Positions 43,363 to 55,543 of a DNA stretch of 64,000 nt are shown piece after piece (the stretch's first letter is position 1; each line of letters begins with the position of its first letter). The notes under the pieces are model-generated. The model was not told the origin of the DNA. It did no database searches and saw only the letters and a program-made list of their open reading frames with translations. Both the position numbers and the translations under genes were made by a program. Source of the stretch: Amia ocellicauda (lineage: Eukaryota; Chordata; Actinopteri; Amiiformes; Amiidae); NCBI RefSeq assembly GCF_036373705.1, contig NC_089858.1:32714749-32778748 (forward strand), given 5' to 3'.

Positions 43363-43937
43363 CTGAAAAGCAAAGGTAACACTTTGCAATCAAAGTCGCT
43401 TGGTTATGTAATAAAGATATGTATCGCACATTATGGCAGTTAATCGAACCTGCAGTTTTAATTGTTGGAGATTGAACACTTTTTCCATCCTGCCTGTCAT
43501 TACCAATATATATATATTTATATGCTTTTCTTTCCTCAGTCTTGCCCAGAGTGCAGAGGTGTGTAGCAATAAAGTCACAGTTGTCTTGACTGAACAGTGT
43601 GGGTTATTATTGTTAAGTCCTGATGGCTGTAGCTGATGTTTAAATAAATCAATGGAGATAAAATGACAAGACCGACTTAGCTAGAACACACAGAAATGTT
43701 GATGCCGCAGCGGAGGAGGGGCGGGACCAGTAGCACAGCGGCCGGCCGTCCTGTGTCTCTGCGCGCTTCAGCCTTCGCTTCATGCAGAGCAAGAGCCGCA
43801 GCGATTTTGTTCCCCAAAACAGCAGATCCCTCGTCCCACGTTCAAGTTGCCGAGTGGATGGTCGTGCTGGTGAGTTTTATGCCATGGAAATGCAGTGCAA
43901 TAAATAAGACGTGATCTTTCACAATGTCCAAAAAGAT

Positions 43938-44008
43938 GGAAGCACCTGGACTCGAACCAGGGACGTAATGATTTATAGTCACCTGCTCTGCCGCTGAGCT
44001 ATACTCCC
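43938..44008 (-). tRNA. Cys-tRNA-like gene with AUA anticodon (U3)
   Basis: D loop AGCGGCA, anticodon loop CTATAAA, intact box B and following T5 terminator. Confidence 0.8.
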
Positions 44009-45106
44009 ACCATGGATGAGAGTCCGGCTCGTATGGGGCTGATAAAGTTGTGTGAACGCGTGTGAACTGGTTTCACATGGCTATTGAAATGGGTGGTGAC
44101 GTGATGCTTCTTGCTTTCCATGACGGCACATTCAGCCTCTATCGTCTTGTTCTCTGCACATCAGCCCCACAAGGGACGATCCAGGCATTGAGTGACGTCA
44201 GCGCTAAACCAGAACACTCCCAGCAGCCCCTGCGCCAGAGACAGCCCGTCTCCGTGTCCGGCCCGTGTCTGATGGCGTCTCTAAAGCTGCCGCTGCCGCT
44301 TCATGTCCCGGGAACAGCCCTGTGGCTTTTGTAGACGCCAGAGAGGCTGTGGCTTGTATACGACTGCTATGCTAGGAGCACCGGTGAGTGGAGTAGCCGC
44401 AGCACTCCCGGGGTGCGAGTGAGCGAGTGCTTGTACTTGCTTTTGTGGGGACAGTTTTATGGCTGCACACCAACAACGTGGGGACAGAAATCGAGGTCCC
44501 CACTGTCCCGCCTATTGCAGTGAGTAGCGCAAGTCTCAAAAACATGTGCGCCATCAAAATGTCAGCTGCCGCCAGCGGTGCCGCTCCGCGGATAAAGCTG
44601 TGAGTGAAGACTCTGCCCCAGAGGCGCGCATGTGCGCTGCAGCTGTGACGCCCTTCGGTCACATGACGGGAAATGCAGGAGGGGAGGTGCAGATCGGTCA
44701 TTGCTTTTCCAGCTGGAAATACAGTGATTTTTACATACACACACGTTTTACCACACACTGATGTACATGATGTAGCCTGTTAGTTGTATGGGTTTTTTTT
44801 TTGTCAGTGAAAGAAACGATCTATTTCTGCTGCGTTTAGCCTTTTAATCAGCATTTGATGTGCTACGATTTTGCAACGAAAGCTGTCAGTTTGACTGATT
44901 TGTTTTTCGAATGTATATTGTCATGCTAGCTATGCATCCGGAAGTATGTATGTCTAATTGAAAGTATTTTTAAATGGGTGTGTTTAGAATGTGCAGAATA
45001 GTCCATGTGATCGTAGGGAGTGTTGTGTAGATGCAGTGCTCTGCTGTGGCTTCTTGGCGTAGTTAAGGCAGATACAGGCCTCGTTTATTTCTTACTAATG
45101 CAGTTG

Positions 45107-45444
45107 GAACATAAGAAACATAAGAGTTTACAAACGAGAGGAGGCCATTCGAGCCATCGTGCTCGTTTGGTGATCCAAGGATCCTATCCAGTCTGATTTT
45201 AAATGTCCCCAAATGTTCAGCTTGCACCCCATCGCCGGGGAGTTTGTTCAGACTGTGACGCCCCTCCGTGTGAAGGAGTGTCTCCTGTTTTCCGTCTCGA
45301 AAGCCCTGAAGCCCGATTTCCATGTGTGTCCCCGCTGATCTGGAAAAGCTCCTCTGGTCTGATGTGGTCGCTGCCTTTCATGATTTCCAAGACTTGATTC
45401 AAGTCCCCACTGTTCTGCAGTGTGCTGAAACTGAACACGTGTAC
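45107..45444 (-). repeat. CR1-like LINE 3' fragment (U3)
   Basis: Same fragment as in U1; differs by a few bases (for example KGSDHI in place of KGTDHI). Confidence 0.85.
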
Positions 45445-46088
45445 TGTAGCAAGTACATTCACTTCTCATTTTCACACTCATTTGGGCTCAGCTGTACCTT
45501 TTGATATTGATGTACCATTTCCGTCTGCTTTCATACCCGTGTACAGTAAATGGACGATGGATGACTTGTTTACACGTAGCGATGCATCTTGAATTCAAAC
45601 TGCAGTGCCCTGTGACTGGCGTGTATTATTTTCAGTAGTATTGTAGCGCTCGGAGGGTCTTCCAATAGATAAGCCCAAGTCATATTTCAGGGTGCAACAG
45701 TGCGCCCTTTCCATTGTTTATGTAATGCCGCGCTGCTCGTATTCGGGTTTTTCCTGGCTCAGAATGGGCCCTTGGGGGGTGACTACACACGACAGTAGGC
45801 ATGATCGGTCCACGTACAGTAAAGGCAGTGAGTTACCTTATGACAGAAATCTATGCGTTTTCTTGTTATTTCTGACCGTTGGATAAACACAAATGTCTGT
45901 CATGCTTGAATAAATGAATCCCCATTAACAAAACTGGTTGAAACCAAAAAAGAATTGTATTACAACACTGGAAGGTGGGCAGGGGAGGGAGTTTGAGGGA
46001 GAGGGGTGTGGGGTTGGGAGAGGGGAGGCTGTCAGTTGCAGAGGTCACATCCTGCTTCAGAGCATTTCACTGCCCTCTTTGTATTAAA

Positions 46089-47935
46089 TCAACTCAATGA
46101 AAAGGATCTGACAAGGCCACGGTAGTCTATCTCGTCAGCCTCCGGTCCGTCAGTGGCCACCCTGCAGCACACGTCGAGGTGGTCATTCTTGAGCCGGTTC
46201 CTCAATGGCGTTTTCACCTGTTGAGAATTGAATGGAGAATGCAGTGATTGTGCCGTCGGCATATAATATGAACAATCCTGGAACGTTCTGGGGTGGGGCA
46301 TATACTGTATATTGCAGATTACACATCATGTTAACTTTATTTTTCCAGCTTGAGGGCAGAGAACAACCGCTCAACGTCTGCGGTCTGGACGGGGGCGGTG
46401 AGGGCAACGGCTGCTGCCAGGCTGAGGCGGGGATAAGTGACTGAGGCCTCCGGAGACACCAGCCAGAGGAGAACCTCCTCCGGTGATTTAGACTGCAAGC
46501 AAAGAAAAACGATGGAATAATGTCATTTGAGTATGAAGACTTATTTCCATGTTGAATGGTAGTTATGAAACGTACTGCAAATTGTCACTGACCCTTAGGT
46601 CTGGGCTCTTGACCCTGTCCGTGAGAACGTCCCACTCTTGGAGTAGGACAGACTCCTCCAGTCTGGGGCTCTGCTTAGCCAGAGCCCGCATCTCCTTCAG
46701 ACCAAAGTTTGGAGCGGGGTTTGCCAGCAGTTTACTCACTGTGAAAACACCAACGTTTTGCAGGGCACTGGTGCCGGGGTAGCGGTTATCGATGTTTTCC
46801 ACAAGCATAGAGAGGAATGGTTCCATCGCCTAGAATGAAAATAAATCATGTCAAATTCATGGATTATAAATATTATATATAGAGAGAGTATATACACTGT
46901 ATAGTACATGTAATAGGAGTGCTGTATCCCTGCTAGATAGCACTTCTCAGTTTTATCATGCTTCTTGTGTTTTCGATTTTGTTTTCCTCCTTGCTCCCTT
47001 TCCCGTAGCCCTTGACTGTGACCCTACATCTTGACAGCACTTAGCTTTCACCGTCCAGGATGTAGGGCCTCACTTACTGTACTTGTTTGTTTCAATTATT
47101 AATTGGAATTTGTCAAATGCATTTTGAATTGCTATGTTTCGTTTAATTGAATTTGTAATGATTGATGCCTTTTACTTAACTGTATTTTTTTTGCACTTTG
47201 TTTTACACTTATGTTGTAAGTCGCCCTGGATAAGGGCATCTGCCAATAAAAATAATAATAACAATAATAATAATAATAATAATAATAATAGTAATAATAA
47301 TATATCTATACTGTATATATCTCATACCGTTTTCCGGAACCTCTCCCAGATGCCCTCTTTTAAGTGGGCAGGAATTTCTTCCTGGAGTGCCTTCAGCCCG
47401 GTGTCGGAGGTCAGTCAGGACTTCCACCTGTCCCTAACTTGGGTCTTCTCCTTAAATAGGACCAAGGATGCCTTCAGTGCTGTCACCTATAATACATACT
47501 TACAACACAATCATGTCACAGATGGCGGAGTCATCGTTCCATTGTTATAGACGTATACCGTTTTAGACTTTTATTGTCGACAACTACATACATACCTCCT
47601 GATCCACTTGAGAGAAGATAGGGGCTCTTGTTTGGAAGATCTGGAACTGCCTGTGCAGCTTCTCGTGCAGCACCTTAAAAGTCAGTTCATAGTAGAAAAG
47701 TACAGTAACGGTGTAGAAATAGAAAGTACAAATGCTATGAAGAAAAGTCACTGTCTTACCTGCATCAGACACAGGGCCGGGGGGGAAAGAACTCATTTGT
47801 GGCAAAGTTGAAGGGCCCATGAGCAGTGGGCTCCTTCCTGGCCTGCAGAGACAGGTCTGCCGACAGAGCTGGGAGGATCCGGCGGACAACATCTGTCGCC
47901 TCCTTGCTGCTCTCCCACCTTGTCTGATTGCCTCC
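46089..47935 (-). pseudogene. hAT-related gene (U3)
   Basis: All six blocks: 47760-47935, 47596-47673, 47328-47471, 46593-46829, 46349-46492, 46089-46217. Same TGA in the third block and same non-GT junction as U1. Confidence 0.75.
47140..47302 (+). repeat. L2-like tail with (AAT)n (U3)
   Basis: Same insertion as in U1 with a shorter trinucleotide run. Confidence 0.75.
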
Positions 47936-48075
47936 CTGAAAAGCAAAGGTAACACTTTGCAATCAAAGTCGCTTGGTTATGTAATAAAGATATGTATCAC
48001 ACATTATGGCAGTTAATCGAACCTGCAGTTTTAATTGTTGGAGATTGAACACTTTTTCCATACTGCCTGTCATTA

Positions 48076-48118
<43 letters not shown>

Positions 48119-48530
48119 TTTTCTTTCCTCAGTCTTGCCCAGAGTGCAGAGGTGTGTAGCAATAAAGTCACAGTTGTCTTGACTGAACAGTGTGGGTTAT
48201 TATTGTTAAGTCCTGATGGCTGTAGCTGATGTTTAAATAAATCAATGGAGATAAAATGACAAGACCGACTTAGCTAGAACACACAGAAATGTTGATGCCG
48301 CAGCGGAGGAGGGGCGGGACCAGTAGCACAGCGGCCGGCCGTCCTGTGTCTCTGCGCGCTTCAGCCTTCGCTTCATGCAGAGCAAGAGCCGCAGCGATTT
48401 TGTTCCCCAAAACAGCAGATCCCTCGTCCCACGTTCAAGTTGCCGAGTGGATGGTCGTGCTGGTGAGTTTTATGCCATGGAAATGCAGTGCAATAAATAA
48501 GACGTGATCTTTCACAATGTCCAAAAAGAT

Positions 48531-48601
48531 GGAAGCACCTGGACTCGAACCAGGGACGTAATGATTTATAGTCACCTGCTCTGCCGCTGAGCTATACTCC
48601 C
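48531..48601 (-). tRNA. Cys-tRNA-like gene with AUA anticodon (U4)
   Basis: Identical in sequence to the U3 copy, with the T5 terminator. Confidence 0.8.
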
Positions 48602-49697
48602 ACCATGGATGAGTCTGGCTCGTATGGGGCTGATAAAGTTGTGTGAACGCGTGTGAACTGGTTTCACATGGCTATTGAAATGGGTGGTGACGTGATGCTT
48701 CTTGCTTTCCATGACGGCACATTCGGCCTCTATCGTCTTGTTCTCTGCACATCAGCCCCACAAGGGACGATCCAGGCATTGAGTGACGTCAGCGCTAAAC
48801 CAGAACACTCCCAGCAGCCCCTGCGCCAGAGACAGCCCGTCTCCGTGTCCGGCCCGTGTCTGATGGCGGCTCTAAAGCTGCCGCTGCCGCTTCATGTCCC
48901 GGGAACAGCCCTGTGGCTTTTGTAGACGCCAGAGAGGCTGTGGCTTGTATACGACTGCTATGCTAGGAGCACAGGTGAGTGGAGTAGCCGCAGCACTCCC
49001 GGGGTGCGAGTGAGCGAGTGCTTGTACTTGCTTTTGTGGGGACAGTTTTATGGCTGCACACCAACAACGTGGGGACAGAAATCGAGGTCCCCACTTTCCC
49101 GCCTATTGCAGTGAGTAGCGCAAGTCTCAAAAACATGTGCGCCATCAAAATGTCAGCTGCCGCCAGCGGTGCCGCTCCGCGGATAAAGCTGTGAGTGAAG
49201 ACTCTGCCCCAGAGGCGCGCATGTGCGCTGCAGCTGTGACGCCCTTCGGTCACATGACGGGAAATGCAGGAGGGGAGGTGCAGATCGGTCATTGCTTTTC
49301 CAGCTGGAAATACAGTGATTTTTACATACACACACGTTTTACCATACACTGATGTACATGATGTAGCCTGTTAGTTGTATGGTTTTTTTTTTTGTCAGTG
49401 AAAGAAACGATCTATTTCTGCTGCGTTTAGCCTTTTAATCAGCTTTTGATGTGCTACGATTTTGCAACGAAAGCTGTCAGTTTGACTGATTTGTTTTTCG
49501 AATGTATATTGTCATGCTAGCTATGCATCCGGAAGTATGTATGTCTAATTGAAAGTATTTTTAAATGGGTGTGTTTAGAATGTGCAGAATAGTCCATGTG
49601 ATCGTAGGGAGTGTTGTGTAGATGCAGTGCTCTGCTGTGGCTTCTTGGCGTAGTTAAGGCAGATACAGGCCTCGTTTATTTCTTACTAATGCAGTTG

Positions 49698-50035
49698 GAA
49701 CATAAGAAACATAAGAGTTTACAAACGAGAGGAGGCCATTCGAGCCATCGTGCTCGTTTGGTGATCCAAGGATCCTATCCAGTCTGATTTTAAATGTCCC
49801 CAAATGTTCAGCTTGCACCCCATCGCCGGGGAGTTTGTTCAGACTGTGACGCCCCTCCGTGTGAAGGAGTGTCTCCTGTTTTCCGTCTCGAAAGCCCTGA
49901 AGCCCGATTTCCATGTGTGTCCCCGCTGATCTGGAAAAGCTCCTCTGGTCTGATGTGGTCGGTGCCTTTCATGATTTCCAAGACTTGATTCAAGTCCCCA
50001 CTGTTCTGCAGTGTGCTGAAACTGAACACGTGTAC
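49698..50035 (-). repeat. CR1-like LINE 3' fragment (U4)
   Basis: Same fragment as in U1, at the same position of the unit. Confidence 0.85.
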
Positions 50036-50679
50036 TGTAGCAAGTACATTCACTTCTCATTTTCACACTCATTTGGGCTCAGCTGTACCTTTTGATATTG
50101 ATGTACCATTTCCGTCTGCTTTCATACCCGTGTACAGTAAATGGACGAAGGATGACTTGCTTACACGTAGCGATGCATCTTGAATTCAAACTGCAGTGCC
50201 CTGTGACTGGCGTGTATCATTTTCAGTAGTATTGTAGCGCTCGGAGGGTCTTCCAATAGATAAGCCCAAGTCATATTTCAGGGTGCAACAGTGCGCCCTT
50301 TCCATTGTTTATGTAATGCCGCGCTGCTCGTATTCGGGTTTTTCCTGGCTCAGAATGGGCCCTTGGGGGGTGACTACACACGACAGTAGGCATGATCGGT
50401 CCACGTACAGTAAAGGCAGTGAGTTACCTTATGACAGAAATCTATGCGTTTTCTTGTTATTTCTGACCGTTGGATAAACACAAATGTCTGTCATGCTTGA
50501 ATAAATGAATCCCCATTAACAAAACTGGTTGAAACCAAAAAAGAATTGTATTACAACACTGGAAGGTGGGCAGGGGAGGGAGTTTGAGGGAGAGGGGTGT
50601 GGGGTTGGGAGAGGGGAGGCTGTCAGTTGCAGAGGTCACATCCTGCTTCAGAGCATTTCACTGTCCTCTTTGTATTAAA

Positions 50680-51852
50680 TCAACTCAATGAAAAGGATCT
50701 GACAAGGCCACGGTAGTCTATCTCGTCAGCCTCCGGTCCGTCAGTGGCCACCCTGCAGCACACGTCGAGGTGGTCATTCTTGAGCCGGTTCCTCAATGGC
50801 GTTTTCACCTGTTGAGAATTGAATGGAGAATGCAGTGATTGTGCCGTCGGCATATAATATGAACAATCCTGGAACGTTCTGGGGTGGGGCATATACTGTA
50901 TATTGCAGATTACACATCATGTTAACTTTATTTTTCCAGCTTGAGGGCAGAGAACAACCGCTCAACGTCTGCGGTCTGGACGGGGGCGGTGAGGGCAACG
51001 GCTGCTGCCAGGCTGAGGCGGGGATAAGTGACTGAGGCCTCCGGAGACACCAGCCAGAGGAGAACCTCCTCCGGTGATTTAGACTGCAAGCAAAGAAAAA
51101 CGATGGAATAATGTCATTTGAGTATGAAGACTTATTTCCATGTTGAATGGTAGTTATGAAACGTACTGCAAATTGTCACTGACCCTTAGGTCTGGGCTCT
51201 TGACCCTGTCCGTGAGTACGTCCCACTCTTGGAGTAGGACAGACTCCTCCAGTCTGGGGCTCTGCTTAGCCAGAGCCCGCATCTCCTTCAGACCAAAGTT
51301 TGGAGCGGGGTTTGCCAGCAGTTTACTCACTGTGAAAACACCAACGTTTTGCAGGGCACTGGTGCCGGGGTAGCGGTTATCGATGTTTTCCACAAGCATA
51401 GAGAGGAATGGTTCCATCGCCTAGAATGAAAATAAATCATGTCAAATTCATGGATTATAAATATTATATATAGAGAGAGTATATACACTGTATAGTACTT
51501 GTAATACGAGTCCTCTATCCCTGCTAGATAGCACTTCTCAGTTTTATCATGCTTCTTGTGTTTTGGATTTGTTTTCCTGCTTGCTCCCTTTCCCGTAGCC
51601 CTTGACTGTGACCCTACATCTTGACAGCACTTAGCTTTTACCGTCCAGGATGTAGGGCGTCACTTACTGTACTTGCTTGTTTCAATTATAAATTGGAATT
51701 TGTCAAATGTATTTTGAATTGCTATGTTTCGTTTAATTGAATTTGTAATGATTGATGCCTTTTACTTAACTGTATTTTTTTTGCACTTTGTTTTACACTT
51801 ATGTTGTAAGTCGCCCTGGATAAGGGCATCTGCCAATAAAAATAATAATAAC

Positions 51853-51892
<40 letters not shown>

Positions 51893-52537
51893 GTAATAAT
51901 AATATATCTATACTGTATATATCTCATACCGTTTTCCGGAACCTCTCCCAGATGCCCTCTTTTAAGTGGGCAGGAATTTCTTCCTGGAGTGCCTTCAGCC
52001 CGGTGTCGGAGGTCAGTCAGGACTTCCACCTGTCCCTAACTTGGGTCTTCTCCTTAAATAGGACCAAGGATGCCTTCAGTGCTGTCACCTATAATACATA
52101 CTTACAACACAATCATGTCACAGATGGCGGAGTCATCGTTCCATTGTTATAGACGTATACCGTTTTAGACTTTTATTGTCGACAACTACATACATACCTC
52201 CTGATCCACTTGAGAGAAGATAGGGGCTCTTGTTTGGAAGATCTGGAACTGCCTGTGCAGCTTCTCGTGCAGCACCTTAAAAGTCAGTTCATAGTAGAAA
52301 AGTACAGTAACGGTGTAGAAATAGAAAGTACAAATGCTATGAAGAAAAGTCACTGTCTTACCTGCATCAGACACAGGGCCGGGGGGGAAAGAACTAATTT
52401 GTGGCAAAGTTGAAGGGCCCATGAGCAGTGGGCTCCTTCCTGGCCTGCAGAGACAGGTCTGCCGACAGAGCTGGGAGGATCCGGCGGACAACATCTGTCG
52501 CCTCCTTGCTGCTCTCCCACCTTGTCTGATTGCCTCC
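50680..52537 (-). pseudogene. hAT-related gene (U4)
   Basis: All six blocks: 52362-52537, 52198-52275, 51930-52073, 51184-51420, 50940-51083, 50680-50808. Same defects as U1. Confidence 0.75.
51730..51904 (+). repeat. L2-like tail with (AAT)n (U4)
   Basis: Same insertion as in U1 with a longer trinucleotide run. Confidence 0.75.
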
Positions 52538-52678
52538 CTGAAAAGCAAAGGTAACACTTTGCAATCAAAGTCGCTTGGTTATGTAATAAAGATATGTATC
52601 GCACATTATGGCAGTTAATCGAACCTGCAGTTTTAATTGTTGGAGATTGAACACTTTTTCCATCCTGCCTGTCATTAC

Positions 52679-52709
<31 letters not shown>

Positions 52710-53124
52710 TGCTTTTCTTTCCTCAGTCTTGCCCAGAGTGCAGAGGTGTGTAGCAATAAAGTCACAGTTGTCTTGACTGAACAGTGTGGGTTATTATTGT
52801 TATGTCCTGATGGCTGTAGCTGATGTTTAAATAAATCAATGGAGATAAAATGACAAGACCGACTTAGCTAGAACACACAGAAATGTTGATGCCGCAGCGG
52901 AGGAGGGGCGGGACCAGTAGCACAGCGGCCGGCCGTCCTGTGTCTCTGCGCGCTTCAGCCTTCGCTTCATGCAGAGCAAGAGCCGCAGCGATTTTGTTCC
53001 CCAAAACAGCAGATCCCTCGTCCCACGTTCAAGTTGCCGAGTGGATGGTCGTGCTGGTGAGTTTTATGCCATGGAAATGCAGTGCAATAAATAAGACGTG
53101 ATCTTTCACAATGTCCAAAAAGAT

Positions 53125-53195
53125 GGAAGCACCTGGACTCGAACCAGGGACGTAATGATTTATAGTCACCTGCTCTGCCGCCGAGCTATACTCCC
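53125..53195 (-). tRNA. Cys-tRNA-like gene with AUA anticodon (U5)
   Basis: Identical to the U2 copy, including the GGCGGCA D loop. It lies about 140 bp from the LINE 5' junction. Confidence 0.8.
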
Positions 53196-53872
53196 ACCAT
53201 GGATGAGAGTCTGGCTCGTATGGGGCTGATAAAGTTGTGTGAACGCGTGTGAACTGGTTTCACATGGCTATTGAAATGGGTGGTGACGTGATGCTTCTTG
53301 CTTTCCATGACGGCACATTCGGCCTCTATCGTCCAATAGTGAGAGAAACCTTTGTCCAGCAGGGGGCTTTTAGAGCTGTATTTGACAGTCTTTCTTTTTT
53401 CCTTGCAGGGAGCTGATCCATCAGGCCAGACCAGACGAGACGGGGAGGTGCCGGTTGACAGAGCTGCAGAGTCCTGGGTCCTTGGAGCGGTCCGGAGGCC
53501 GAGGCGAGTGGAGATTGGGACGGACCGGGAGCGACAGGGGACCTAGCCAGAGGAGTCGGAGGACTCCTCACGGAGTGGTTCCCATCCAGAAGCCCGGCCG
53601 ACCATCTACCCGGAGCCCGGCCTGACCAGGACTGCTCCCCGCTGACGTCACCAGCCAGGATCCAGGAGAGGCCTCGGATTCCAGGGACCGAACAGGCCGA
53701 TCGGCAACGTCCCTGAGGGAGGCCTCCTGCAGCCAGGGCCCGGACTTCTCCCCGCAAGGCCCGCTCCCTGCAAGAGCCCCGGAGGTGGAAGCTGCTCCCC
53801 AGCCAGGTGGACTTGCCCCGACCTCCGGATTGAGAGCCTCCCGACCCTTCTCCCAGGTAGGAAAAGCGCAGC

Positions 53873-55510
53873 ATGGCCCAGCGAACCGCCGGTGTGAGGC
53901 GCCATAATGCGGTGCGCTTCAGCCGTGAGGCTGGAGCCGAGACCGCGGCCCTCACCCGGCTGGAGTTCAGCAGGTCCGTGCTGCAGAGGGGCCTGGGCTT
54001 TGCCCCTTCTGAGCTGAACTGTGTGGTAAAACTGCCTGGACCTAGAGACGTGTTCGAGGTGAGCTTTAAGAACCCTCAAGTGCTGGAGAGTTTTTGGAAC
54101 CTGTATAGGGAAAAAAAAGACAGCATGCCCCTGAATGACTTTGTGGTCGATGCCCTGACAGATAGAGAAATTAAAATTGTAACAATTCAGTTTTACAACG
54201 AAGCAGTGGCAGAGTACGACGTAGAAGTATGGCTGAGGAGACACTGTGAGATCCTGTCTGAAAGCAGGAGAGTTAATGATGAGGATGGGGTCTGGACCGG
54301 TGCTCGGCGGTGGCAGGTGCGCCTGCAGGTGGAAGTGGCCGCCATCGGCGGAGTACGCCATCTACCAAGCACCGTGGTTTTAGGAGCAAATAGGGGGCTT
54401 GTCTTCTATCATGGCATGCCCAAATTATGTAGAAACTGCGGGGCCCTGGGTCATTTAGCCGCAGCCTGTACTGTTGTTAAGTGCAAGGTCTGCGGCGGAG
54501 AACATCAGACCAGGGCCTGCAAGCAGGAGAGGGCCTGCAACCTGTGCGGTGGGGGAGGGCATCTCTTTAGGAATTGTCCCTCCTCCTATGCAAACAGGGC
54601 GCGGGCCCTCGGGGGTGGTGGAGAGAGAGAAAATCAAGCGGAGGCTCCTCCAAAGGTGATACCCCAAGATGGGGGTAGAGAGGAAACAATCCTCAGGAGC
54701 CTCATAGGTTCCCTCTCTGACTCTGGGTCAGAAGTGGAGGCAGAGGGAGAGTGGACAGTGGTAGCGGGGAAGAGAAGGAGGGCAGAGAAGAGGAGCATGG
54801 GTAGGGGGGGTATGATGAAAAAAAGGGTCCATTCTGCAGATTCTCCCCCCCCTGCCGGCTCCTCCCCCGCTCCAGAGTCCCCTCCCTCTAATTTCTATAC
54901 GCCCCACTCTGACTCCGGAGAGGAGAGTGGTGGGCCTTCTCCACTGCCCCGAGTGGGCAGCCTGGTAGATGAGAGGCCCCCTAGAAATAACATTCCTCCT
55001 GCCCCACAACTGAGACTCTCCCAGGGGAGGGGTCAGGTATGCCCTCCCGGCAGTAGTGGGAGAGCCGCAGGTCCTCAGGAGATGAGAGTCGGCGCCAGTG
55101 TCCTTTCCCAGAAAGACATCAGGGACGTGATGGCAAGGTCACTGGCGCTGGGGGAGGAGGCCTGCGGCGGCAGACAGCCGGGAAGGGAGAGACCACCCCC
55201 TCCCCCACCATTAGTTAAAAGAACAACTAGCGGGGTCTACACAGTTTTCTCCCCAGTTGTACATAAAGCCTCTGCCCTGCCATCTGTTCGTCGGGCCTCG
55301 GCCTCAAAGGAACCAGGGAGAACCTCCAGCACCACGGGCCCTGAGCCCAGTGGAGTTTTGCCAGCCTTACCGGGTGGCGGGAGCCGAGCCCCCCCCATAG
55401 TCTTCCTAGAGGATCAAGCGGTGAGGCAAATGATTGAAATGATGGGTGCTAGCGCTAAGCTAGGTGAGGGAGAAGAGAGGAGTGGGGAAGAGAAAGGTTT
55501 CTTTACATGA
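53873..55510 (+). CDS. LINE ORF1 protein with three CCHC zinc knuckles (copy B)
   Basis: 545 codons. I see no amino acid difference from the copy at 35619; all three knuckles and the TGA directly before the ORF2 frame are kept. A few synonymous or leader changes exist (for example CCTAGAGACG versus CCTAGGGACG). Confidence 0.9.
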   Translation: MAQRTAGVRRHNAVRFSREAGAETAALTRLEFSRSVLQRGLGFAPSELNCVVKLPGPRDVFEVSFKNPQVLESFWNLYREKKDSMPLNDFVVDALTDREIKIVTIQFYNEAVAEYDVEVWLRRHCEILSESRRVNDEDGVWTGARRWQVRLQVEVAAIGGVRHLPSTVVLGANRGLVFYHGMPKLCRNCGALGHLAAACTVVKCKVCGGEHQTRACKQERACNLCGGGGHLFRNCPSSYANRARALGGGGERENQAEAPPKVIPQDGGREETILRSLIGSLSDSGSEVEAEGEWTVVAGKRRRAEKRSMGRGGMMKKRVHSADSPPPAGSSPAPESPPSNFYTPHSDSGEESGGPSPLPRVGSLVDERPPRNNIPPAPQLRLSQGRGQVCPPGSSGRAAGPQEMRVGASVLSQKDIRDVMARSLALGEEACGGRQPGRERPPPPPPLVKRTTSGVYTVFSPVVHKASALPSVRRASASKEPGRTSSTTGPEPSGVLPALPGGGSRAPPIVFLEDQAVRQMIEMMGASAKLGEGEERSGEEKGFFT

Positions 55511-55543
55511 TTGTTACGGAGCGGGTATGCCCTCACAGCCATT

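Larger units (their letters stand above)
34455..43521 (+). repeat. Tandem array unit U2 (9,067 bp, with LINE)
   Basis: Same unit as U1 but with a 6,145-bp LINE replacing 366 bp and with a private deletion of about 1,296 bp (U1 bases 32804-34099, joined at about 43166). Corrected for these, its length is 4,584 bp. Shares TTATTGTTATGTCC and the tRNA D-arm variant with U5. Confidence 0.95.
43522..48114 (+). repeat. Tandem array unit U3 (4,593 bp)
   Basis: LINE-free unit. Shares the short TATATATATTTATATGC boundary and ACCACACACTGATG with U6. Otherwise the same order as U1 with scattered substitutions and a shorter (AAT)n. Confidence 0.95.
48115..52708 (+). repeat. Tandem array unit U4 (4,594 bp)
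   Basis: LINE-free unit. Shares GATGAGTCTGGCTC with U1, where the other units have GATGAGAGTC. Long (TA)n at its left boundary. Confidence 0.95.
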